From JAUVKT01 sp964634565 (lineage in GTDB: Bacteria > Bacteroidota > Bacteroidia > Bacteroidales > VadinHA17): a stretch of DNA of 64,000 bases. This document shows, in pieces, positions 8,561 through 15,849 of the stretch. Location of the stretch: assembly GCA_964634565.1 (NCBI GenBank), contig CAZWLP010000003.1:25211-89210 (forward strand), given 5' to 3'. The notes beneath the pieces were generated by a model. That model saw only the letters and a program-made list of their open reading frames with translations. It was not told where the DNA came from and made no database searches. The translations under genes were made by a program, and so were the position numbers. Each line of letters opens with the position of its first letter. Position 1 is the stretch's first letter.

Positions 8561-9496
8561 CTAATCAAATGTGAAAGCCACTCCTACCTGCAGCGGATAC
8601 AGTTCGGGTCCTTTGTTTTCCTGGAAGAGTCTGTTCATATAGTAAGTAGCATAAAGCTGAAAGCTTTCATATCCTAATCTTACTGTTGGCCCATATCTGA
8701 ATATATTAAGGCTGTAGTCGTCTTTTTCTTTTATTTTTTCCTTACCTCCGTCAAAATATACGAGTTTGGTTTTTGATCCCAGCTTGGCTCCACCTATTAC
8801 TCCACCGGCAATATTAATGTTATTACCTCTGCCTACTGGAATTTGTGCTTCCACTAATAAGGGGACAACAAAGTATGTTGTTGTAAATTTTGATTTTTCG
8901 AGAGAGATGCCATCATCATTTGCATTGTATTCGATAATTACTCCATCGTTATCTTTCATTATATTATTGTTGCCGTCGAAGAAATAGGAGTTAAATTCAA
9001 ATCCAAGCCCTGTAACCAGACCAAAATGTCTTGTAAGACCTATTCCCAGCTGTCCGAAATTGACATTAAAGTTATATGATTTTCCGGTATTGAGGTCCAT
9101 AAAATTATCCTGGGCAGGAAGAGTAAATGAATAGTCTGAAGTAACATAATTATTAAGTCCGAATTCAACACCCGACCAGTGGGGGGTAAACCTGTTACGC
9201 GATCTTCTTCTTTTTTCGCCTCTGTCTTCATTATCCTGGAAGTGTTCTTCGTAATCATTATAACGATCGATCTTCATGGCAGGTATTTTGCCATTTTCAG
9301 TAAGCGTGATACCTCTGTCACCAAGTCTTATTTTTAATTCGTCGCCATCATTTACAATCTTTAAACCTGAGCTATTGTTATTTACAATTATTTCGGGTTC
9401 CTGCATAGAATCATAATAGCTTAAAAAAACAGGCTCCTGAGCTGATAAGCTTATAATAAAAGCTGTAAGGGCAAATAGTAATAATATTCTTTTCAT
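8561..9496 (-). CDS. Outer-membrane beta-barrel protein of an ECF sigma operon
   Basis: A 311-residue protein with a signal peptide ending LSLSAQ at about residue 20. A charged segment follows around residues 75-105 (EEHFQDNEDRGEKRRRSRNR), and then alternating beta strands ending in VAFTFD, a typical barrel C-terminus. It resembles PorT-like/outer-membrane beta-barrel domain proteins of Bacteroidota, with no specific function assignable. It is the third gene after the ECF sigma and anti-sigma genes (57-base gap) and is followed by a strong terminator, so it is probably a member of that regulon or part of the sensing circuit. Confidence 0.7.
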   Translation of the reverse strand: MKRILLLFALTAFIISLSAQEPVFLSYYDSMQEPEIIVNNNSSGLKIVNDGDELKIRLGDRGITLTENGKIPAMKIDRYNDYEEHFQDNEDRGEKRRRSRNRFTPHWSGVEFGLNNYVTSDYSFTLPAQDNFMDLNTGKSYNFNVNFGQLGIGLTRHFGLVTGLGFEFNSYFFDGNNNIMKDNDGVIIEYNANDDGISLEKSKFTTTYFVVPLLVEAQIPVGRGNNINIAGGVIGGAKLGSKTKLVYFDGGKEKIKEKDDYSLNIFRYGPTVRLGYESFQLYATYYMNRLFQENKGPELYPLQVGVAFTFD

Positions 9497-9553
9497 GTCT
9501 TAGTAGTTTTCTGATTATTAATTTTATCCTGAGACGGATAGACGGAATAAAAG

Positions 9554-10609
9554 TTACAGCTCGTCTGTAATATTTTTATTTTTATGATCAAGCTTGATCA
9601 ACTGGGACGTGAATCTGAACGAAGCCAGTTTCCCGTCATCGCCTGCCTCCTTTTCAAACTGCATATCCCATCCCAGCAGTTTGTTTAAGCCATTTATGCT
9701 TACATCTGCCACCTCGTATGCTTTAAGCTTGTCGGTATTACCGACATCCTCTTTAAGCAGGTGTTTGCGGAAATTCATTGCAAAAAATTGTCGCGGACTG
9801 AGATCAGTGGGTACATCTTCATCCATAATTGCTTCTGCAGGAATCATTGAAAGAAGGGCAAGGTGATCCGGGGCAGTTGATATTTTAACATTATTGATAA
9901 AAGCCTGACTATCCGGTGCTACAATAATTCGTTTTTCTTCAATATCTGCTGCCGTTTCTTTATTTCCCCGTTCTTTAATATTTATAGATTTCAGTTCCTG
10001 TCTTTTTGATATTAGCACCGGTGTAATAAGTGGTGCAGAGCTTTCAGGAATATTATTTGTATTATTGAAGGGAAGCAGGTAGGCAGAATTATATGTATAA
10101 GAATTTTCTGATTGACGGGGGATAAGAACAGATAGAGATATTAACAGGGTAACGATAGCGGCTGATGCCACTATTCTGAATGCATACTTTGCTATTCCGG
10201 CTCTGAGAGGAATCCTCTTTAAAGTTATTTTGTCAGGATATATAGTATTGTCGGGTTTAAGCCTGAGTGTCTTATATGTCTCCGCTTCTGTCCTGGCTTT
10301 TTCTGAGCGAATAAGCAAGGATGAAAATTCTCTTTCTGTTTCCGGACCAAGATCATTTTCAGCGAGAGCAATAGCACAATGTTCAATTGCCTCAGGATCT
10401 TCATTATCGAGCTCCTTCTTCAGGGATGCCTTATCAATCCGTATAGAAATGTCGGGATAAAGGGTCAGTCTGCCGAAAGAGTTAAATTCATGCATAAGAT
10501 CAGGATTCAGCTCGAGAAAATGAAGTAGCTTCTTCTCTTCGGCATCGCTGAGAGATCCGTCGTAATAGTCTGATATCCAGACCTGGTAGTTATTTAAGTT
10601 AACTTCCAT
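9554..10609 (-). CDS. Probable membrane anti-sigma factor
   Basis: A 351-residue protein. The N-terminus (ISDYYDGSLSDAEEKKLLHFL) is the 'open-your-mouth' helical segment found at the start of many Bacteroidota anti-sigma factors. A single membrane segment follows at about residues 150-172 (RIVASAAIVTLLISLSVLIP), with a periplasmic C-terminal half. It starts one base after the sigma factor's stop codon. No FecR-type domain is recognised. The role as anti-sigma factor is inferred from the N-terminus, the topology and the immediate coupling to the sigma gene. Confidence 0.7.
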   Translation of the reverse strand: MEVNLNNYQVWISDYYDGSLSDAEEKKLLHFLELNPDLMHEFNSFGRLTLYPDISIRIDKASLKKELDNEDPEAIEHCAIALAENDLGPETEREFSSLLIRSEKARTEAETYKTLRLKPDNTIYPDKITLKRIPLRAGIAKYAFRIVASAAIVTLLISLSVLIPRQSENSYTYNSAYLLPFNNTNNIPESSAPLITPVLISKRQELKSINIKERGNKETAADIEEKRIIVAPDSQAFINNVKISTAPDHLALLSMIPAEAIMDEDVPTDLSPRQFFAMNFRKHLLKEDVGNTDKLKAYEVADVSINGLNKLLGWDMQFEKEAGDDGKLASFRFTSQLIKLDHKNKNITDEL

Positions 10610-10610
10610 A

Positions 10611-11093
10611 TCAGACTACAAGAGCTATATTTCCAATCATTTTCCTCATTGCCATTCTTCCCCGATAAATGTTTGTTTTTACCTGGGCCTCCGTCTGCCC
10701 GGTAATCTTAGATATTTCTATATAAGAATATCCTTCATAATCCCTAAGTAATAATACCGACTTATAGTTGTCGGGTAATTTTTCAAGACACCTGTGCAGC
10801 ACTTCATTCAGGTCGCTATATCCTTCTGTACTTCCTTCCGCCTCAAAGAATTCGTCGCTTACTACCATTCTTTTTTCCTTGCGTATAATATCGATCATGG
10901 TATTATAGGACGTTGAAAAAAGCCATGCTTTAACCTTTTTGTATTCAAGTCCGTTAATATTTTTCCATAGTTTCTCATAAGCATCCTGGACAATGTCTTT
11001 TGCCCTCTCCTCATCACCAATACTCTTCAGGATAAAGCGGTAAACCCTATCCGAGTATTCATCAACGGCCCTGTTGTATTCTTTAAGTGTCAT
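10611..11093 (-). CDS. ECF RNA polymerase sigma factor
   Basis: From the ATG at 11093 the protein has 160 residues, the usual ECF length. An upstream extension would add 47 residues without family similarity. Region 2 includes DRVYRFILKSIGDEERAKDI and DAYEKLWKN. Region 4 holds the helix-turn-helix YSYIEISKITGQTEAQVKTNIYRGR. It directs RNA polymerase to a regulon that probably includes the downstream barrel gene. The membrane protein next to it is the likely anti-sigma factor. Confidence 0.88.
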   Translation of the reverse strand: MTLKEYNRAVDEYSDRVYRFILKSIGDEERAKDIVQDAYEKLWKNINGLEYKKVKAWLFSTSYNTMIDIIRKEKRMVVSDEFFEAEGSTEGYSDLNEVLHRCLEKLPDNYKSVLLLRDYEGYSYIEISKITGQTEAQVKTNIYRGRMAMRKMIGNIALVV

Positions 11094-11242
11094 ACTGTAT
11101 GTTACAATCTTAAGACGGATAAAGTTCTGAAAAGTTTCAGGAAAAATGTATAAAATGGGTTTTAAAATATTGAAAAGCCTGAGAATAGGTTTAAGTGGTT
11201 TAAGAGTCCCGGACGTGTAAGCAGCGTGGGGCAAATGGTACG

Positions 11243-11293
11243 GGGTTGCCAGCCCATGGCTGGCTATTGGCCGGTAGCGTTGAAAGGCAACCC
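11243..11293. repeat. GC-rich nested inverted repeat (REP-like)
   Basis: An outer 8-bp pair (GGGTTGCC at 11243-11250 and GGCAACCC at 11286-11293) encloses an inner 7-bp hairpin (GCCAGCC-CAT-GGCTGGC, 11248-11264). The two stems share bases, so they are alternatives or partly exclusive. The composition contrasts with the AT-rich genes to its right. It sits directly beside the heptamer array. Confidence 0.5.
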
Positions 11294-11300
11294 AGTCCCC

Positions 11301-11340
11301 TGCTCTTTGCTCTGTACCCCTTGCTCTTTGCCCTTACCCC
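11301..11340 (+). repeat. Degenerate heptanucleotide repeat array, copy 1
   Basis: The plus strand reads in exact 7-base register: TGCTCTT, TGCTCTG, TACCCCT, TGCTCTT, TGCCCTT, then ACCCC. The units are pyrimidine-rich and related to those at 14143, 14704, 18254 and, on the other strand, 17325 and 57349. Confidence 0.75.
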
Positions 11341-11485
11341 GGTTTCCGGTCTTCTTATATATTTTCCTGGCAGTAAGATATATTTTTCCCATCAATATGT
11401 ATATCTTAGTGTCTGCGATACAATCCGTGCAACAAACAAATACATCCAATATAATATATTAGTTTAATGCACCATTGTGTCCTTA

Positions 11486-11500
11486 TTTCTAAGTTAGAAA
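11486..11500. promoter_or_regulatory. Perfect dyad upstream of the first island gene
   Basis: TTTCTAA-G-TTAGAAA, a perfect 7-bp inverted repeat with a one-base centre, ends 16 bases before the ATG at 11517. Its placement suggests an operator or a leader hairpin; there is no further evidence. Confidence 0.35.
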
Positions 11501-11516
11501 CAATATTTACAACTCG

Positions 11517-12665
11517 ATGAAACACTTATTCTTAATAATTTTTATCATACTTTTTCCTATTCTTTCTTTCGGACAAAGAGATTACATTTCTACTGAAAGC
11601 ACAAAGATTTCAGGGATTAAACTAATAAGAAGTAGAGATCTGGAAAATTCAATGTTCTGTCAGGAAGAAAGAAGCGATAGTATAATAAAATACTCACCGT
11701 ATGAGCTGGAAGAATATGGATTTAAAAATGGCAGAAGTTATATTTCGAAGGATATTCAAATAGCAGACTTATCTAAAAAGGTTTTTCTTGAATGCTTACA
11801 GAAGGGAAAAGCAACTTTATATTATTATAAGGGTAAAAATATTCAAACTTTTTTTATAGAAAAAGATAGTATGCCGTTTGCTGAGCTTCCAAAGCACAAT
11901 CCTCAAAATATTAAATATTCCAAACAACTTTTAAATATTACTAAAGATTGTCCTGAAGTTACAGATGCATGTAAACTCGCAGCTTACTCAAAAAAGTCCT
12001 TATCCAAACTGTTTGAAAGATATAATAATTGTGAGCTAAAGCCTTTCCCTCATTTTAAATACGGAATCATAATTGCTTATGTAAATCCACGTGTAACTCT
12101 GTCAAATGAAAAGAAATATGAGGTTCCATTTATACCTGTCACAAATAATTATTTAGAATACTTTGATTATACTAACGATGGCAGCTTCTCTTCAGGTATA
12201 TTTATGGATTATCCAATTCTTGTAAGTGACTATTCCTTACGTATTGAATTGTTATACTCCAGGCACGAATATTCATACAATGAATCAATCGAGGACAAAG
12301 ATCTTGATTTAACTGCCAATTATTCTTTAATAAATATACCTGTTCTTATCAGATATACCTATCCTTCAAATAATATTCGTCCATTCGTAAACATCGGTTT
12401 TAATGCTTCCTATTTAATAAAAAAAGAAACCCTGTTGTATGAGTCGACCATCGAGACAAATACTTTAAACATAAACACAACTGATTTAAACTCATTATTT
12501 GGCAGCTATCTGATGGGATATGTAATAGGAACCGGGATAGAGCATAAACTAAGGCTTAGAAATTCACTCTTTTTTGAGTTAAGATATATTCACCAATATG
12601 GATTGGACAATCCTAAGTCGATACAACTTGATGGTTTTAATTTATTAACAGGCATAAATTTTTAA
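11517..12665 (+). CDS. Outer-membrane beta-barrel protein of unknown function (paralogue A)
   Basis: A 382-residue protein with a signal peptide ending LSFGQ near residue 19. An N-terminal domain of about 150 residues contains CLQKGKATLYYYKGKN and a Cys-containing helix ending KLFERYNNC. A C-terminal region of alternating strands ends LLTGINF, as in small outer-membrane barrels. I do not recognise a specific family. The next gene has the same layout, including matching segments (VLIEGKASLFLYTDG; RFFVKYNEC), so the two are paralogues. Both are visibly richer in A and T than their neighbours and use AT-rich codons, consistent with acquisition. Confidence 0.6.
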   Translation: MKHLFLIIFIILFPILSFGQRDYISTESTKISGIKLIRSRDLENSMFCQEERSDSIIKYSPYELEEYGFKNGRSYISKDIQIADLSKKVFLECLQKGKATLYYYKGKNIQTFFIEKDSMPFAELPKHNPQNIKYSKQLLNITKDCPEVTDACKLAAYSKKSLSKLFERYNNCELKPFPHFKYGIIIAYVNPRVTLSNEKKYEVPFIPVTNNYLEYFDYTNDGSFSSGIFMDYPILVSDYSLRIELLYSRHEYSYNESIEDKDLDLTANYSLINIPVLIRYTYPSNNIRPFVNIGFNASYLIKKETLLYESTIETNTLNINTTDLNSLFGSYLMGYVIGTGIEHKLRLRNSLFFELRYIHQYGLDNPKSIQLDGFNLLTGINF

Positions 12666-12667
12666 AT

Positions 12668-13915
12668 ATGAAAAACAGAATATTGTTTCTTGCATTATTA
12701 ATAATATTAAGTATTAATTCATATTCTCAAATTGCTTTTGAAAATGGATATTTCATTAATGAATCTAATCTAAAAACTGAATGCCTGATTAAAAATATTG
12801 AATGGAAAAGTAATCCAACTGAATTCGAATACAGGCTATCCCCAACTGAGGCTATTCAAGTTGCGAATATTGATACAGTAAAAGAATTTGGAATTAATGG
12901 TTATTCTAAATATATCAGAGCTTTAGTAAAAATAGACAGATCTGGTGATATGCTATCTAATTTGAGTTATGAAAGAAACCCGAATTTTCAGGAAGAACAG
13001 CTATTCCTTAAAGTACTCATTGAGGGCAAGGCATCTTTATTTCTTTATACTGATGGTAGTTTGACTCGATTTTTCTATAAATTGAATGATTCTGATATAA
13101 GCCAATTAGTCTATAAACGTTATTATCTCGATGAAAATAATATTCAGAACAGTAATAGGCGTATGGCTTATAACAACTATTTTAAGCAACAGCTTTTGCT
13201 AGACCTAAAGTGCCCGGGAATTAGCTTTGATGATGCTAATAATACCGATTATAACAATAGGGATTTAAAACGCTTCTTCGTAAAATATAATGAATGCTCT
13301 AATTCTACCTATACCAATTACGATCCAGAACAAAAGAAAGACTTAATTAATTTATCGCTTCGGCCAGGTTTAAATTATAGCAATTCAATTATTCAGGGCC
13401 TCCTGTCGGATGAACTGAATACTGATTTTGGAAATAAAGCAACTTTTAGATTAGGAATTGAAGCGGAATTTATTTTACCATATAATAGAAGCAAATGGAG
13501 CGTAATTTTCGAGCCAGGCTATCATTCTTACAAGGCAGAAGAAAGAAGAGAATCAAGCACTGTTGTTGGTGATACACTTGTCTCAGATATAAATTATCAG
13601 TCTATCGATTTTTTACTTGGCCTTAGATATTATTTCTTTTTAAATGATGTATCAAAAATCTTTATAAACCTTTCATACATATACGATTATTCTTATAATT
13701 CAGATATTAAGTTCAAGAGGATTGATGGTTCTATATTTAACGAATTCGGAATTGAGCATAGAGGAGGAAACCTGGCTCTGGGATTTGGTTATAAATATAA
13801 AGACCGATATAGTTTAGAAATGCAATATCAGACAAATCGTGAATTTTTAAGTAATTCATCCTGGGAATCAGAATATAAAACATTATCAATAGTATTTGGA
13901 TACTCATTATTTTAA
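12668..13915 (+). CDS. Outer-membrane beta-barrel protein of unknown function (paralogue B)
   Basis: A 415-residue protein starting 2 bases after paralogue A, so the two are co-transcribed. The signal peptide ends INSYSQ near residue 20. The N-terminal domain repeats the plan of paralogue A, with the pair KVLIEGKASLFLYTDG and LKRFFVKYNEC marking its middle and end. The C-terminal half is strand-rich and ends VFGYSLF, a barrel-like terminus. Function is unknown. The shared N-terminal domain joined to a barrel suggests a surface or periplasmic sensing/binding part linked to a membrane pore or anchor; that is inference. Confidence 0.6.
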   Translation: MKNRILFLALLIILSINSYSQIAFENGYFINESNLKTECLIKNIEWKSNPTEFEYRLSPTEAIQVANIDTVKEFGINGYSKYIRALVKIDRSGDMLSNLSYERNPNFQEEQLFLKVLIEGKASLFLYTDGSLTRFFYKLNDSDISQLVYKRYYLDENNIQNSNRRMAYNNYFKQQLLLDLKCPGISFDDANNTDYNNRDLKRFFVKYNECSNSTYTNYDPEQKKDLINLSLRPGLNYSNSIIQGLLSDELNTDFGNKATFRLGIEAEFILPYNRSKWSVIFEPGYHSYKAEERRESSTVVGDTLVSDINYQSIDFLLGLRYYFFLNDVSKIFINLSYIYDYSYNSDIKFKRIDGSIFNEFGIEHRGGNLALGFGYKYKDRYSLEMQYQTNREFLSNSSWESEYKTLSIVFGYSLF

Positions 13916-13929
13916 AGATATCCTATAAC

Positions 13930-14091
13930 ATGCGGTCATATTTATTCCCGCAACGATTGAAATTAAGACAGAGAGAATTTGATTTTGTATTGATTCAGAC
14001 AGGTGATGTTACCAATATTGATAGTACTGGTGCAACTTTTCAAGCCAGAATTTCTGATTTAATTGATTCAAAAAATATGAAATCGAAGTAA
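13930..14091 (+). pseudogene. Remnant of a STAS domain, SulP/anti-sigma-antagonist type
   Basis: A 53-codon frame starting at ATG 13930. Its middle, FDFVLIQTGDVTNIDSTGA, resembles the core of the STAS domain at the C-terminus of SulP anion transporters (a hydrophobic strand, then IDSTG). A helix follows that fits the next STAS element, and the frame then ends at SKNMKSK. No transporter membrane region precedes it and the last STAS strands are missing, so it is probably a truncated leftover. It lies immediately before a heptamer array, at the right edge of the AT-rich island. Confidence 0.4.
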
Positions 14092-14344
14092 TAATATTAA
14101 CAAACTCTGTCCAAAATGCGGTAAAATCAATAGCGCCATTCCCTTTCGTCCTTTGTCCTTCGTCTGCCCATTAGTTTCCTGTTTCCCTTTTAACTTTTCA
14201 CTTTTTCCTTAAATCCCCTCTGCTGCAGTCTGGCTCCTCGCTAAATTAGCCCACCGTGCTAATTATTAACGCTCAGCCCTGCCTTGAGTCTTGTGCCTTA
14301 TAGACTCATTACTCACAACTCACCTCTTGGCCCTTACCTCTTTG
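14092..14344. other. Non-coding junction region; repeat and short hairpin only
   Basis: No gene is visible between the STAS remnant and the convergent reductase-like gene. Besides the heptamer array it holds a hairpin AATTAGC-N7-GCTAATT near 14244-14264, followed by more C/T-rich sequence up to the stop of the next gene. Confidence 0.5.
14143..14170 (+). repeat. Degenerate heptanucleotide repeat array, copy 2
   Basis: Units in 7-base register: CTTTCGT, CCTTTGT, CCTTCGT, CTGCCCA. A less regular pyrimidine-rich tract continues to about 14215. This marks the right border of the AT-rich island. Confidence 0.65.
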
Positions 14345-15139
14345 CTACAAAACTCCCGGAATTATAGCCTTCCTGTTTTCCGGGTAATCAGAAAAGGTTT
14401 CACGATACCATATATGGTGATGAATTGCCCTTGGGATAAGATTTACAGCAGTCCATATGGCAAAAGATAAACCGGGGAGCGACCATGTCATTATTGCAAA
14501 CCCGGTCCATTCCACTATTTCTCCTCCAAAATTAGGGCAGGAGACTTTTCTATAGAGCCAGTGAGTTGGTATAAAATATCCTTTACCTTTTTTTCTTCTT
14601 AGTCTGATAAGGTGATTGTCGGCCAGCTGGTTTATTATAAACCCCGTAATAAACATGGCGACACCAATTATAAACCTGGGATCACTTATCCAGGAAGTAT
14701 CATAAACCCCCTGCCCCATACTCCCTGCTCCCTGCCCCCTGCTCCCTGCCATATACCCCAGCCAGTATCCGTTAATAAATGCATTAACAAGGTTAAAAAC
14801 CATAGCCAGCAGCATTATTAATACAGGCATCTGCTTCCCCTTTGTTCGTGTTCTGAGGGGATAGATTAAAACCCTGTTAAGGTAGTGTATTACCCAGAAT
14901 ACAAAGAATACCCATATAGGGCCTGCTCCTCGGTTTACCCCTGTAAGAAAAAGAACTGTAAAAAGCGCAAGAGATGGCAGCTCCATAAGCATCCATCCTG
15001 TACGGTTGTCTATCATTGGTCCCCACGACCTGTCTGAATGTCGTCCATAGGGAGCTTTTACTTTAATTAAAACAGGAAAGAGGACTATTGCCAGCAATAT
15101 CCATATTATTACAATAAGTTGATAGCTAAGGGGCGTCAT
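14345..15139 (-). CDS. Steroid 5-alpha-reductase-family membrane protein
   Basis: A 264-residue polytopic membrane protein. The C-terminal half matches the 3-oxo-5-alpha-steroid 4-dehydrogenase domain: NAFINGYWLGY, DPRFIIGVAMFITGFIINQ, VSCPNFGGEIVEWTGFA, and LIPRAIHHHIWY near the C-terminus. The eukaryotic family reduces 3-oxo-delta-4 steroids or polyprenols with NADPH. The bacterial substrate is unknown. A loop of about 19 residues (roughly 127-146: AGSRGQGAGSMGQGV) is Gly/Ser/Gln-rich and is encoded exactly by a heptamer array, so it looks like an expansion between two conserved segments. The gene is convergent with the island and is followed on the same strand by nothing close. Confidence 0.75.
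   Translation of the reverse strand: MTPLSYQLIVIIWILLAIVLFPVLIKVKAPYGRHSDRSWGPMIDNRTGWMLMELPSLALFTVLFLTGVNRGAGPIWVFFVFWVIHYLNRVLIYPLRTRTKGKQMPVLIMLLAMVFNLVNAFINGYWLGYMAGSRGQGAGSMGQGVYDTSWISDPRFIIGVAMFITGFIINQLADNHLIRLRRKKGKGYFIPTHWLYRKVSCPNFGGEIVEWTGFAIMTWSLPGLSFAIWTAVNLIPRAIHHHIWYRETFSDYPENRKAIIPGVL
14704..14759 (+). repeat. Heptanucleotide repeat array inside a coding region, copy 3
   Basis: Eight consecutive 7-base units: AAACCCC, CTGCCCC, ATACTCC, CTGCTCC, CTGCCCC, CTGCTCC, CTGCCAT, ATACCCC. This is the most regular copy of the family. It lies wholly inside the reductase-like gene (read on the other strand), and the frame stays open through it. Confidence 0.85.
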
Positions 15140-15161
15140 TTAATTCTATTGTTATAAGATC

Positions 15162-15725
15162 TTATACTTCCTTATGTCTGAAGCAATCAACAAGGTGATC
15201 GTTTACCATTCCTGTTGCCTGCATATAAGCATAGATAACAGTTGAGCCAACAAATTTGAATCCTCTTTTTTTCATGTCTTTGCTTATAAGATCTGAAAGA
15301 TCTGTTTTAGCCGGCATATCCTTCATGGTTTTGAAACGGTTAACAATTGGTTTACCGCCGGTAAATAGCCATATATAATTGCTAAAGGAATTGAACTCCT
15401 GCCTTACCTGCAGAAAAGCCTTTGCATTTGATATTGTTGCCAGTATCTTTAGTTTATTTCTAACAATACCTTTATCATCGAGCAAAAGATTAACCTTTGC
15501 ATTATCATATTTTGCTATCTTGTTATAATTAAAATCATCGAAGGCCCTTCTGAAATTTTCGCGCTTTCGGAGTATTGTAATCCAGCTTAATCCGGCCTGG
15601 AAGGTTTCAAGAATAAGGAACTCAAATAAAAGATTATCATCGTATACCGGAACACCCCATTCTTTGTCGTGATAATCTATATAGAGCGGGTCGGTTCCGG
15701 CCCAGGGACATCTTGTTTTTATCAT
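15162..15725 (-). CDS. tag: DNA-3-methyladenine glycosylase I
   Basis: A 187-residue protein matching Tag over its full length. It starts with CPWAGTDPLYIDYHDKEWG, and LETFQAGLSWITILRKRENF is the glycosylase core. The zinc site is complete: Cys6, His19, His177 and Cys181 (E. coli 4, 17, 175, 179). It excises 3-methyladenine from alkylated DNA in the cytoplasm. It ends 22 bases before the reductase-like gene on the same strand. A terminator lies just upstream, so it probably has its own promoter. Confidence 0.95.
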   Translation of the reverse strand: MIKTRCPWAGTDPLYIDYHDKEWGVPVYDDNLLFEFLILETFQAGLSWITILRKRENFRRAFDDFNYNKIAKYDNAKVNLLLDDKGIVRNKLKILATISNAKAFLQVRQEFNSFSNYIWLFTGGKPIVNRFKTMKDMPAKTDLSDLISKDMKKRGFKFVGSTVIYAYMQATGMVNDHLVDCFRHKEV

Positions 15726-15737
15726 CTCTTGGGGTTT

Positions 15738-15763
15738 AAAAAACCGGCTCCATCAGGAGCCGG
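15738..15763 (-). terminator. Rho-independent terminator after the GH16-like gene
   Basis: On the minus strand, a perfect 8-bp stem (CCGGCTCC with GGAGCCGG, loop of 4) leads straight into a run of six T. It lies about 85 bases past the stop of the GH16-like gene and just before the tag start. Confidence 0.85.
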
Positions 15764-15849
15764 CTAATATTTAATCTTTAAAACTAATAACCGAGAATTG
15801 CGAGTATGCCTTTGGCTGATAAGTGTTTCGGGCTTGCCGAAGGCAATAT

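Larger units (their letters stand above)
11094..11516. other. Intergenic region with hairpin, heptamer array and dyad; no gene seen
   Basis: This 423-base region between the divergent sigma and outer-membrane protein genes holds no convincing gene. It contains the sigma operon's upstream DNA, a GC-rich nested hairpin at 11243-11293, a 7-bp repeat array at 11301-11340, and a perfect dyad just before the next start. Short frames in it translate to low-complexity sequence. Confidence 0.6.

Noticed and set aside
10611..11234. Longer ECF sigma factor starting at 11234
   Set aside because: The additional 47 residues have no family similarity and the ATG at 11093 gives the normal length.
11301..11340. 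Heptamer arrays as possible CRISPR repeats
   Set aside because: The units are 7 bases, degenerate, without spacers, and there is no cas gene in the window.
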